8,188 nucleotides of DNA from Paracoccaceae bacterium (GTDB lineage Bacteria > Pseudomonadota > Alphaproteobacteria > Rhodobacterales > Rhodobacteraceae): positions 1 through 8,188 of the forward strand of contig JAESRD010000053.1 in the NCBI GenBank assembly GCA_016764835.1, written 5' to 3'. Made by a program: the position numbers and the translations under genes. The first letter of the stretch is position 1. Each line of letters opens with the position of its first letter. The notes beneath the pieces were generated by a model. The model ran no database searches. It was not told the origin of the DNA and saw only the letters and a list, made by a program, of their open reading frames with translations. This document shows positions 1 through 6,705 of this stretch, piece by piece.

Positions 1-117
1 CCGCCCCAACGTGGGCGCGCTTTTGCCAGTAGAGGCCGCCGCCGCCGCCAAGCCGCCCTCGCGGGCCACGGCGAGGAACAGGCGCAGATCGTCCCAATCA
101 AACTTCATTTCATTCAT
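1..117 (-). CDS. LysR-family transcriptional regulator, N-terminal fragment
   Basis: Reading leftward from an ATG at 117-115 gives 39 codons with no stop before the window edge. The peptide contains WDDLRLFLAVAREGG, then an alanine run and STGKSAPTLGR. This matches the start of the N-terminal winged helix-turn-helix of LysR-type regulators (family pattern: W-DLR-FLAVAR-G-L-AAA---G-S-PT-GRR). An in-frame ATG at 108-106 would give MKFDWDDLRLF, a more typical LysR start, and would leave the inverted repeat at 116-143 outside the gene. Neither ATG has a strong Shine-Dalgarno sequence, so the start is undecided. The effector domain lies outside the window, so the ligand is unknown. It is divergent from the aldo/keto reductase, which LysR regulators commonly control together with their own gene. 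Confidence 0.82.
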   Translation of the reverse strand, partial: MNEMKFDWDDLRLFLAVAREGGLAAAAASTGKSAPTLGR

Positions 118-143
118 GAAACGATCATTGCAAAGCGTTTCAT
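116..143. promoter_or_regulatory. Gapped inverted repeat in the LysR/reductase divergent region
   Basis: ATGAAACG (116-123) and CGTTTCAT (136-143) are perfect 8-bp inverted repeats around a 12-nt spacer. The arms start 20 bp apart, about two helical turns, as expected for a site bound by a protein dimer on one DNA face. The repeat abuts the start of the LysR-type gene and lies about 60 bp upstream of the reductase ATG. An operator for the LysR-type protein is a reasonable inference. I found no convincing -35/-10 pair in the gap. Confidence 0.45.
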
Positions 144-200
144 AGATGTGAAGCCGCAGCGGTGGTTTTATGGCGGTGATAGCAACAAGGAGCGTTGAAC

Positions 201-1184
201 ATGCATTTTTTGGGAAAAGAGATTGCCCCGTTGGGCATGGGGTGCTGGCCAATCGGCGGGGCGATGTTTGCTGGGGGGCAATCGGTTGGCTACACCAATA
301 TCGACGACGCCGAGTCGACGCGGACCATCCACGCCGCCCTTGCCGCCGGGATCACGCTGTTTGACACGGCAGCGGCCTACGGCGCGGGCCATGCCGAGCG
401 GCTGTTGGCTGGCGCTTTGAAGGACCGGCCAGACGCGCTGGTCGTCACCAAGATCGGGCTGGCTATTAATGAGAAAACCAAACAGCTGACCGGCGATGAG
501 ACCGACCCGGCGCAGGTTCTGCCCGCAATTGACGCCTGTCTGTCGCGGCTGGGGCGTGACCATATTGACCTATTGTTCCTGCACCTTAACGCGCTGCCAA
601 TCGCACAGGCCGAGCCGTTGTTCGACGCAATGGAAAGCGCGCGTGCGGCGGGAAAAATCCGGGCTTACGGCTGGAGTACCGACTTTTGTGACCGGGTGGT
701 GGCTATGGCAGATCGACCCGGTTTTGTCGCGGTTGAGCATGCCACAAATGTATTGGCCGACACGCCGCGTATCCGAAATGTTATTCGTGAAAACCAGCTG
801 ACGGCGCTGATCCGCTCGCCTTTGGCCATGGGCCTGCTCGGCGGTAAATACGGGGCAGAGGCGCGTGTTCCGGCCAATGATATTCGGGCGTCGGGGCGCT
901 CGGACTATTTCAAAGATGCACAGGCTGATCCTGTGTTTTTGGCCAAGTTAGACGCTGTGCGCGCGCTGCTCACAAGTGGCGGACGCAGCCTTGTTCAAGG
1001 CGCTCTGGGCTGGCTTTGGGCCAAGGGAGATATGATTATCCCCATCCCCGGTGCACGAAATGTTGAGCAAATTGAGGGCATTGCCGGGGCGCTGGCGTTT
1101 GGCGCTTTGCCTGACCATGTTATGGCGCAGATCGAGACGCTGATTGAGCGCGAGCCAGAGGACACCCCAGATAGGGCGCGCTAG
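201..1184 (+). CDS. Aldo/keto reductase family oxidoreductase
   Basis: This 327-residue protein is full length for the NAD(P)H-dependent aldo/keto reductase TIM-barrel family, which reduces aldehydes or ketones to alcohols, usually in the cytoplasm. The catalytic tetrad is visible: Asp55 and Tyr60 in FDTAAAYG, Lys84 in VVTKIG and His128 in LLFLHLN. The C-terminal part has the cofactor-phosphate-binding pattern (IIPIPGARNVEQI near residue 280). I chose ATG 201 because AAGGAG at 187-192 is spaced 8 nt from it. A TTG at 195 is also in frame but sits only 2 nt from that site. The gene is transcribed away from the LysR-type gene and ends tail-to-tail with the AraC-type gene, sharing the CTAG at 1181-1184. 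The substrate is unknown. It may belong to the LysR unit rather than the Liv operon. Confidence 0.92.
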   Translation: MHFLGKEIAPLGMGCWPIGGAMFAGGQSVGYTNIDDAESTRTIHAALAAGITLFDTAAAYGAGHAERLLAGALKDRPDALVVTKIGLAINEKTKQLTGDETDPAQVLPAIDACLSRLGRDHIDLLFLHLNALPIAQAEPLFDAMESARAAGKIRAYGWSTDFCDRVVAMADRPGFVAVEHATNVLADTPRIRNVIRENQLTALIRSPLAMGLLGGKYGAEARVPANDIRASGRSDYFKDAQADPVFLAKLDAVRALLTSGGRSLVQGALGWLWAKGDMIIPIPGARNVEQIEGIAGALAFGALPDHVMAQIETLIEREPEDTPDRAR

Positions 1185-2074
1185 GGCCAGTCTGAGAACC
1201 GCACCGGGTCGCGGGCCATCGGGTCATCGGCGGCCCGCGTGATCCGGCGGCGAAACACGCCCGGTGCCTCGCCCGACATTGCTTTATAGAAGTGGTTAAA
1301 CTGACTGGCTGATGAAAACCCGAGCAGGGCCGATATATGGTCGGCGCTATGCGAGGTGCGTTGCAGCAGCACCTGCGCCTCGCGAAAACTACGCTCGCGG
1401 ATCAGCAAAGCCGGGGGTTTGTCGAGCGCGCGCATGCATAGATCATGCAACCGATCATAGGTCAGCCCCAACACATCTGCATAGTGTTTGGCCTTCCAAC
1501 GAGAGCGAAAATGCGCCTCGACCAGATTGCGAAACTGGTTGAGCTTGGCCTTATGGCCGCCGATCAAATCACGGTCGCTGGTTTCTTTGTCGACACTGCG
1601 CCAGAGCAGCACCAACAGCAGCCGCACATAGGCGGAAATTGCGATCTCAGCACCAAACTGGCGGATTTGCCCCTCGGCTGTGATACGCTCAAAGATACCT
1701 TCCAGCTCCGGGCCGCGCGGGTCGTTGCGGGCGAAGGACAGCATGACCGGTTGCTGGGCAAACAGATGTAGTTCGGCGGCCTCGATGATCAGCCCAATGG
1801 CGTCGGCGAGGATACGGTCGCTAAACAGCAGATAGCTGCCAACACTGCCCGCGCCGATTTGCAGCCGGGTGTCAGCCGTTAGCGGCCCCCACAAAATCGC
1901 TGGGCCTGTCATCTCATAGTCGCCGCTTTGGGTTTGGGCGATGGCCCGACCACTTTCGATGAAAAACACGAACCAATTGCTCTGCTCAAACAATGCCTGA
2001 TGGCCGATGATGCGCTCTTGCAGCGCCGAATGAATGCGGGCGGCATGGAACGGGCTGGAGGGGGTGTCAGGCAT
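1181..2074 (-). CDS. AraC-family transcriptional regulator
   Basis: This 297-residue protein has a variable N-terminal sensing half (about residues 1-185; residues 40-90 look like a beta-rich cupin-type ligand pocket) and a C-terminal AraC DNA-binding domain. The first helix-turn-helix is around residues 196-216 (HYADVLGLTYDRLHDLC). The second is around 243-266, with the family-typical pattern ISALLGFSSASQFNHFYKAMSG. Such proteins usually activate a neighbouring catabolic operon when bound to its substrate. The start is supported by AGGA on the minus strand at 2083-2080, 5 nt before the ATG. It is divergent from the aldehyde dehydrogenase/Liv operon across a 107-bp gap, so it is the obvious candidate controller. 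Its stop codon overlaps that of the convergent reductase gene. Confidence 0.92.
   Translation of the reverse strand: MPDTPSSPFHAARIHSALQERIIGHQALFEQSNWFVFFIESGRAIAQTQSGDYEMTGPAILWGPLTADTRLQIGAGSVGSYLLFSDRILADAIGLIIEAAELHLFAQQPVMLSFARNDPRGPELEGIFERITAEGQIRQFGAEIAISAYVRLLLVLLWRSVDKETSDRDLIGGHKAKLNQFRNLVEAHFRSRWKAKHYADVLGLTYDRLHDLCMRALDKPPALLIRERSFREAQVLLQRTSHSADHISALLGFSSASQFNHFYKAMSGEAPGVFRRRITRAADDPMARDPVRFSDWP
1210..1239 (+). terminator. Possible terminator-like hairpin after the reductase gene
   Basis: CGCGGGCC (1210-1217) and GGCCCGCG (1232-1239) form a perfect 8-bp GC stem with a 14-nt loop, 25 nt after the reductase stop and inside the 3' end of the AraC-type gene. No T-tract follows on either strand, so it is not a standard intrinsic terminator. 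It could protect the mRNA 3' end or pause polymerase. GC-rich coding sequence can also form such a stem by chance. Confidence 0.2.
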
Positions 2075-2084
2075 TTTGGTCCTA

Positions 2085-2098
2085 TAATTCGCGAATTA
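2085..2098. promoter_or_regulatory. Perfect 14-bp palindrome, candidate operator
   Basis: TAATTCGCGAATTA is a perfect palindrome whose edge lies 10 bp upstream of the AraC-type start codon, in an AT-rich control region. On the plus strand it overlaps a TATAAT (2083-2088), the consensus -10 hexamer, but I see no good -35 for that. If the minus-strand -10 at 2110-2105 is used, the palindrome would cover the transcription start, a typical place for autorepression. AraC proteins usually bind direct repeats, so a different regulator may be involved. Confidence 0.45.
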
Positions 2099-2104
2099 CC
2101 CCAA

Positions 2105-2110
2105 ACTATA
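2105..2110 (-). promoter_or_regulatory. Candidate -10 element for the AraC-type gene
   Basis: The minus strand reads TATAGT here, five of six bases matching the sigma-70 -10 consensus. It would give an mRNA leader of about 20-25 nt containing the AGGA ribosome binding site. The hexamer 17 bp upstream (GTCATA, 2133-2128) matches the -35 consensus at only three positions, which would fit an activator-dependent promoter. The call rests on motif and position alone. Confidence 0.25.
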
Positions 2111-2120
2111 GCAACTATTT

Positions 2121-2169
2121 CCCATGTTATGACATTATTTCGCAATCGCTTTTTTGTCATCCTCATGGG
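2121..2169 (+). promoter_or_regulatory. Nested inverted repeats in the aldehyde dehydrogenase leader
   Basis: CCCATG (2121-2126) pairs with CATGGG (2164-2169). Just inside it, ATGACA (2129-2134) pairs with TGTCAT (2155-2160). In RNA this gives two 6-bp helices separated by a 2x3-nt internal loop, closed by a 20-nt loop. The outer arm ends 1 nt before the AAGGGGGAG ribosome binding site at 2171-2179. It could be a protein-binding site in DNA or a leader structure affecting translation start. Confidence 0.35.
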
Positions 2170-2181
2170 CAAGGGGGAGAT

Positions 2182-3630
2182 ATGTTTGAGGCGCGGCTTC
2201 ATATCAATGGTGTAAACGTCGATGCGCGCGACGGGGCCGTGTTTGCACGCCTGTCGCCTGTTGATGGCCAAGTGGTCACGCAAGCGGCGGCGGCTGGCCC
2301 GCGTGATGTGCAAGATGCGGCCAATGCGGCGGCGGCGGCGTTTCCGGTTTGGCGGGCGACAAAGCCAGCGCAAAAGCGGGCTATTTTGCTGCGGGCCCGC
2401 GCGCTGATGCTTGAGCGAGCCGAGGCTTTGGTTGAAGCGGGGCAGAGCGAGCTGGGCTCCAGCGCCGACTGGGTCCGCTTTAACATCGACATTGCCGCCA
2501 AGGTTTTTGACCAAGCCGTGCATGTGCCAGAGCAGATAGAGGCGATGACCCGGACCAGCCAGAAGGACGGTATCACCTCGACAGTGACCCGCCAGCCGGT
2601 GGGGGTTGTGCTGGCCATTGCGCCTTGGAACGCCGCCGTGACACTGGCGATACGGGCGATCATTTGGCCGCTGGCCTGCGGCAATACCGTGGTGTTCAAA
2701 GGCTCGGAGCTGTGCCCCAAACTGCATTCGCTGGTGGTTGATATCTTGTGCGAGGCCGGGCTGCCGCCGGGGGTCGTTTGCTCGGTGCTGCACACTGCCG
2801 AAAGCGCAGAAAGCGTGGTTGAGGCGCTGGCCGCCCACCCAACGGTGCGGCGGATAAACTTTACCGGCTCGACCCGGATTGGCAGGCGGGTGGCGCAGAT
2901 ATCTGCGGCGCATCTCAAGCCCTGTCTGCTGGAGCTGTCTGGCAAAGCGCCGCTGGTGGTGCTGGAAGATGCCAATGTTGAAGCCGCCGCCAAGGCAGCC
3001 GCTTACGGCGCATATTTCAACCAAGGTCAGATCTGTATGGCGACTGAGCGGGCCATTGTTGTGGCCCCGGTTGCCGATCAGTTTGTTGAACAAATGCAAG
3101 CGCATTGCGCGGCTCTTTTGGCCCGCAAGGAGCGTGGCCGGATTGGCGCGCTGATCAGCGCAGAATCGGCCCAGCGCGTGGGCAATCTGATAAGCGACGC
3201 GCTGGCCAAAGGGGCGACTTTGCTGGCGGGCGGCGAGGTGGCGGGCGCCTATGTACAGCCAACGCTGCTGGACCATGTTACCCCAGAGATGCAGATTTAC
3301 GGCGAGGAGAGCTTTGGCCCTGTGGCCAGCATCTTGCGCGTGCACGGCGAGGCAGAGGCCATAACCGTTGCCAATGACACCCAATATGGCCTCGTCGCCT
3401 CGGTTTATACTGCCGATACCAGCCGGGCCATGGAACTGGCCAGCCAGTTTGAAACCGGGGTCTGCCATATCAACGGCCCGACAGTGTTTGACGACCCGGC
3501 CATGCCGTTTGGCGGGGTCAAAGCCTCGGGCTATGGCCGGTTTGGCGGCGCGGCCGTGATAAATGAATTTACCGAAACGCGATGGCTCACCGTTCAAGAG
3601 CCCAAAACTGAATTTCCGTTCTGGAAGTAG
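2182..3630 (+). CDS. NAD(P)-dependent aldehyde dehydrogenase, salicylaldehyde/vanillin-dehydrogenase type
   Basis: This 482-residue protein has the normal length for the aldehyde dehydrogenase superfamily, which oxidises aldehydes to carboxylic acids with NAD(P)+. Visible key sites are Asn150 (IAPWN), Lys173 (FKGSE), the cofactor loop FTGSTRIG (227-234), the general base Glu251 (ELSGK), the nucleophile Cys285 (NQGQICMATER) and Glu376 (EESFGP). The Cys-loop GQICMATER and the C-terminal HINGPTV..MPFGGVKASGYGRFGG layout recall salicylaldehyde, vanillin and benzaldehyde dehydrogenases, so an aromatic or similar aldehyde is plausible but unproven. Serine replaces the usual first glycine of ELGGK next to the catalytic base. 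The ATG at 2182 follows AAGGGGGAG (2171-2179). It is first in the operon, 26 nt before the binding-protein gene, which suggests that the importer supplies a precursor of its substrate. Confidence 0.93.
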   Translation: MFEARLHINGVNVDARDGAVFARLSPVDGQVVTQAAAAGPRDVQDAANAAAAAFPVWRATKPAQKRAILLRARALMLERAEALVEAGQSELGSSADWVRFNIDIAAKVFDQAVHVPEQIEAMTRTSQKDGITSTVTRQPVGVVLAIAPWNAAVTLAIRAIIWPLACGNTVVFKGSELCPKLHSLVVDILCEAGLPPGVVCSVLHTAESAESVVEALAAHPTVRRINFTGSTRIGRRVAQISAAHLKPCLLELSGKAPLVVLEDANVEAAAKAAAYGAYFNQGQICMATERAIVVAPVADQFVEQMQAHCAALLARKERGRIGALISAESAQRVGNLISDALAKGATLLAGGEVAGAYVQPTLLDHVTPEMQIYGEESFGPVASILRVHGEAEAITVANDTQYGLVASVYTADTSRAMELASQFETGVCHINGPTVFDDPAMPFGGVKASGYGRFGGAAVINEFTETRWLTVQEPKTEFPFWK

Positions 3631-3656
3631 CAAAACGATAAACTAGGGAGAAGACA

Positions 3657-4856
3657 ATGAAACGCAGAACAGCATTAATGACCTCCATTGCCGCACTGGC
3701 AATCGGTGCCGCAAGCGCTGCTTGGGCCGCAGACCCGATCATCATCGGCGCGGTTGGCCCCAAAACCGGCCCGCTTGCCGGCGGCGCAGTGGTGTCGCAT
3801 TGGCCAAATATCCAGCTTTGGGTCAGCGAAGTGAACGCGCGCGGTGGGTTAAATGTCGGCGGCGAGATGCGGCTGATTGAAGTCATCGAATATGATGATC
3901 AGACCAACCCTGCCGAGACCATTAAGGCGGTGACCCGGCTGGCGACACAAGACAACGCTGACTTTATCCTCGCGCCATATTCTACCGGCCTGAACCTTGC
4001 CGCCGCGCCGATCTTTGACCGGCTTGGCTACCCGCAGATCACCTCGACCGCGACCACAGACCAAGCCGCCGAGCTGCACGCGCAGTTTGACAACCTGTTC
4101 TTCACGCTGGGCACCAATTCTGCCATTGCCGGTGACGCAGTGCAGATCATGGCTGATCTGCGTGATGCGGGCGAAATGGGCAACCGGATTGCGATGGTCA
4201 ATGTCGCTGATGCCTTTGGCATCGAGCTGGCCGCCGCTGCGGGCCCGGCCTTTGAAGCTGCCGGTTTTGAGATCGTTTATCAGACATCCTATCCGCTGGG
4301 CACGCCTGACTTGTCACCGGTGATGAAGGCCGCAGCTGCCGCTGAGCCAGACGCCTTTGTCGCCTGGTCCTATCCGCCAGACACGTTTGGTCTGACCGAG
4401 CAGGCAATGATCGAGAACCTCGATGTCGCCGTGTTCTACACCGCTGTGGCCACAGCCTTCCCAGCCTATGCGGGCCGGTTTGGCGACGCGGCAGAGGGTG
4501 TCATGGGCATTGGTGGGGTAAACCCAGAATCAGCCGCGTTCATCGATTATGCCGCGCGGCATCTGGAAGTGACCGGCCAAGCGCCTGACTATTGGGCCTC
4601 GGGCATGATGTATGCCACGCTGCAAATCCTCGAGCAGGCAATCGAAGGCGCTGATACGCTCGACCGTGCCATCGTCACCCAGTACATCAAGGACAACGCC
4701 TTTGACACGGTCATGGGCGTGATGGACTTTGACGAGAACAACAGCAATGCCTCGTTCTGGACTGTTGGGCAGTGGCAAGACGGCGTGTTTACCGGGCTGG
4801 CATCAACCGGGCGCGAAGGCGCTGTTGCTCCCGTGCTCAAAGACGGCTGGGAATAG
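3657..4856 (+). CDS. Periplasmic substrate-binding protein of a Liv/HAAT-type ABC importer
   Basis: This 399-residue type I periplasmic binding protein belongs to the branched-chain-amino-acid (LivK/LivJ-like) family. It captures a ligand in the periplasm and delivers it to the permeases encoded downstream. Residues 1-24 form a signal peptide: KRR, a hydrophobic core, then AWA, with cleavage expected before Ala25-Asp26. The mature start (DPIIIGAVGPKTGPLAGG) and the stretches APYSTGLNLAAAPIF (about 106-120) and YPQITSTATTD (125-135) are typical of the N-lobe ligand site. I see no cysteine, so the disulfide of E. coli LivJ is absent. The family also binds amides, urea and aromatic acids, so leucine should not be assumed. 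AGGGAG at 3645-3650 lies 6 nt before the ATG, and no terminator separates the gene from the dehydrogenase. Confidence 0.93.
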   Translation: MKRRTALMTSIAALAIGAASAAWAADPIIIGAVGPKTGPLAGGAVVSHWPNIQLWVSEVNARGGLNVGGEMRLIEVIEYDDQTNPAETIKAVTRLATQDNADFILAPYSTGLNLAAAPIFDRLGYPQITSTATTDQAAELHAQFDNLFFTLGTNSAIAGDAVQIMADLRDAGEMGNRIAMVNVADAFGIELAAAAGPAFEAAGFEIVYQTSYPLGTPDLSPVMKAAAAAEPDAFVAWSYPPDTFGLTEQAMIENLDVAVFYTAVATAFPAYAGRFGDAAEGVMGIGGVNPESAAFIDYAARHLEVTGQAPDYWASGMMYATLQILEQAIEGADTLDRAIVTQYIKDNAFDTVMGVMDFDENNSNASFWTVGQWQDGVFTGLASTGREGAVAPVLKDGWE

Positions 4857-4864
4857 ACCAAAAC

Positions 4865-4911
4865 CAGCGCGGGCGGGTTATTGCCCGCGCTGACAACTTG
4901 CGCCCGCGCTG
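4865..4911 (+). promoter_or_regulatory. Intercistronic hairpin with duplicated 3' arm
   Basis: CAGCGCGGGC (4865-4874) pairs perfectly with GCCCGCGCTG (4883-4892), giving a 10-bp GC-rich stem with an 8-nt loop that starts 8 nt after the binding-protein stop. The same GCCCGCGCTG recurs at 4902-4911, so the 5' arm could pair with either copy. The second copy ends 7 nt before the livH-type ribosome binding site (GAGGA, 4919-4923). No T-run follows, so it is not a standard terminator. Hairpins after binding-protein genes commonly stabilise the upstream mRNA and lower expression of the permeases. Confidence 0.6.
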
Positions 4912-4927
4912 CCCATTTGAGGACAAT

Positions 4928-5794
4928 ATGGACATACTCATCACCGGACTATTGCTCAGCGGCACCTATGCGCTGATGGCGCTTGGCCTGACCCTGCAAT
5001 ACGGCGTGGCCCGGATCATGAACCTTGCCAATGGCGAGATGCTGGTCGCGGGCGGGTTTGCCGCCTTTGCGCTCTATACTGGCGCCGGGCTTAGCCCGCT
5101 GCTGACATTGGTTTTGGTGGCCCCGGTCGCCTATATCGTCAACTGGGCGATCTACCAGATCATGCTGCGCCCGCTGGTCAAACGTGCGCGCTCGCGCGGC
5201 GAATTGGAGCAAGACGCGATTCTGACCACGTTCGGGCTGTCCTTCGTCATGGTCGGGCTGATGGTCTGGTTCTTTGGCGGCGACTATTTCAACTATTCAT
5301 ACCTCGCGCGCGGCGTGGTGATCATGGGCGACAATTACGGGCTCAACCGGGTTGTGGCCTTTCTTTGCTCGGTGGTTTTGTGCCTTGGCCTGTATCTGTG
5401 GCTCAACCATTCCAAGGCTGGCATGGCCATGCGCGCCGTATCTGTGTCGCCGCAAAGCGCGCAGCTGGTTGGTATAAACGTGCCGCGTCTGTCTGCCCGC
5501 GCTTTTGCGCTGGGCGGCGCAGTCACTGCCGTTGGCGGTGTGGTGATTTCGACCTTCCTAACGCTTGATGCCTCGACCGGCGTGGTCTTTACCATGAAGG
5601 CGCTGATTATTGTCATCATGGGCGGCGTTGGCGATGTGCGCGGCACTATTTTGGCGGCTGTGATCCTCGGTATGGTCGAGACAATCGTGGCCACGCTGAT
5701 AGACCCCGGCCTGACGCTCGCCGCCGCCTATGCCCTGTTCATCCTCATCCTGCTCTTCCGGCCCCAAGGGCTGTTCGGGAAGAAGCCAGCATGA
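4928..5794 (+). CDS. livH: Branched-chain-amino-acid-type ABC transporter permease, LivH family
   Basis: This 288-residue inner-membrane permease has the usual LivH length and about eight hydrophobic segments. The first follows directly after the start (ILITGLLLSGTYALMALGLTL). Family hallmarks are YGVARIMNLANGEMLVAGGF (about residues 25-44), the cytoplasmic ATPase-contact loop AMRAVSVSPQSAQLVGINV (167-185), VIMGGVGDVRGT (229-240) and the C-terminal LLFRPQGLFG. I chose ATG 4928 because GAGGA at 4919-4923 precedes it and the protein then begins at the family's usual point. The frame stays open upstream to 4772, but that part overlaps the binding-protein gene and the hairpin and encodes unrelated Arg-rich sequence. 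The stop overlaps the next start as ATGA (5791-5794), so translation is probably coupled. The symbol is a family name and does not imply leucine transport. Confidence 0.93.
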   Translation: MDILITGLLLSGTYALMALGLTLQYGVARIMNLANGEMLVAGGFAAFALYTGAGLSPLLTLVLVAPVAYIVNWAIYQIMLRPLVKRARSRGELEQDAILTTFGLSFVMVGLMVWFFGGDYFNYSYLARGVVIMGDNYGLNRVVAFLCSVVLCLGLYLWLNHSKAGMAMRAVSVSPQSAQLVGINVPRLSARAFALGGAVTAVGGVVISTFLTLDASTGVVFTMKALIIVIMGGVGDVRGTILAAVILGMVETIVATLIDPGLTLAAAYALFILILLFRPQGLFGKKPA

Positions 5795-6705
5795 AGGCCC
5801 AAGACTACAAAACCCTCTTTGGCGGCGCGGCGCTGCTGGCGCTCGCCGCCACTTTGCCGCTGTATGCCGACGCCTATTGGCTCAGCCTTGGCGTCTCGAT
5901 CGCCATGTTCACCGTGCTGGCCACCAGCTGGGCTTTGTTCTCTGGCCCGACCCATTACATATCGCTGGCCACGGCGGCGTTCTTTGGTGTTGGCACCTAT
6001 GTCACCGGCGCGGGCATTGATATTTTGCCCTATTGGACGCTGCTGCCACTGGCCGCTTTAGCTGGGGCGATCCTTGCCGCCGTGGTCGGGCTGGCCACCT
6101 TGCGGCTCTCGGGCGTTTACTTCGTCATCTTTACGCTCGGGCTGGCCGAGATGATCCGGCAATGCGTGACATGGTACCAAAACCAAACCGGCCATAAAGG
6201 CACCTATGTGCTGACCGACCTGACCGAAGAGTTGATCTATTGGCAGCTCGTCGCCTTGGCCTCGCTGATCTACCTGATCGGCTGGGCGATCAACCGCTCG
6301 CGGCTGGGCTTCGCGCTGCGGATTATTGGCGATGACGAGGTGGTGGCCGCCCATGCGGGCATCAACACGGCCACGGCCAAAATAGCGCTGTTCATGATAT
6401 CGGGTGCGGCGGCGGCGGTTGTCGGGGCGATGATCGCGCCGCGCTATGTTTATATTGAGCCGTCCATTGCTTTCACGCCGTTGCTGTCCTTCCAAGTCGT
6501 CATCATGGCGCTCTTGGGCGGCACCGGGCGGCTTTGGGGGCCGCTGGCCGGGATCATCCCGTTCACGCTGCTTTGGGAAGTCATCTCGGTTTCCTTCCCC
6601 AACCAAACCACTTTGCTTTTGGGCGTTAGCTTTCTGGTTATCGTCTACCTGCTGCCCGGCGGCTTTGTCGGCCTGCTTGAGCGCGTAAGGGGGCGGGCGC
6701 GATGA
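5791..6705 (+). CDS. livM: Branched-chain-amino-acid-type ABC transporter permease, LivM family
   Basis: This 304-residue protein is the second membrane subunit and pairs with the LivH-type protein to form the translocation pore. It has hydrophobic segments throughout. The LivM signature LATLRLSGVYFVIFTLGLAE spans about residues 101-120, and the ATPase-contact loop is near 170-192 (SRLGFALRIIGDDEVVAAHAGIN). The LLGGTGRLWGPLAG motif is at 241-254. The start overlaps the livH stop in an ATGA, and its own stop overlaps the livG start in another (6702-6705), so the three genes are translationally linked. The length is normal for the family and no key region seems missing. Confidence 0.93.
   Translation: MKAQDYKTLFGGAALLALAATLPLYADAYWLSLGVSIAMFTVLATSWALFSGPTHYISLATAAFFGVGTYVTGAGIDILPYWTLLPLAALAGAILAAVVGLATLRLSGVYFVIFTLGLAEMIRQCVTWYQNQTGHKGTYVLTDLTEELIYWQLVALASLIYLIGWAINRSRLGFALRIIGDDEVVAAHAGINTATAKIALFMISGAAAAVVGAMIAPRYVYIEPSIAFTPLLSFQVVIMALLGGTGRLWGPLAGIIPFTLLWEVISVSFPNQTTLLLGVSFLVIVYLLPGGFVGLLERVRGRAR

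Noticed and set aside
195..200. TTG start for the aldo/keto reductase
   Set aside because: It is only 2 nt from the AAGGAG sequence, whereas the ATG at 201 has ideal 8-nt spacing.
2325..2342. GCG repeat run in the aldehyde dehydrogenase, a possible slippage tract
   Set aside because: It encodes a short alanine stretch in frame, as is common in GC-rich genomes, and length changes by triplets would not break the frame.
1909..3633. A 574-codon open frame on the minus strand, antisense to the aldehyde dehydrogenase
   Set aside because: It lies opposite a complete enzyme with all its catalytic motifs, has no recognisable domain and an Arg/His/Gly/Pro-rich composition, and overlaps the AraC-type gene in another frame. 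High-GC codon bias explains the lack of stops.
4865..4892. Rho-independent terminator ending the binding-protein transcript
   Set aside because: The stem is strong but is followed by ACAACTTG with no T-run, and five co-directional, functionally linked genes flank it. A processing or stability role is more likely.
4772..4927. Upstream extension of the livH-type protein to 4772
   Set aside because: The extra 52 residues are Arg-rich, overlap the binding-protein gene and run through the hairpin. ATG 4928 has its own ribosome binding site and gives the normal family length.
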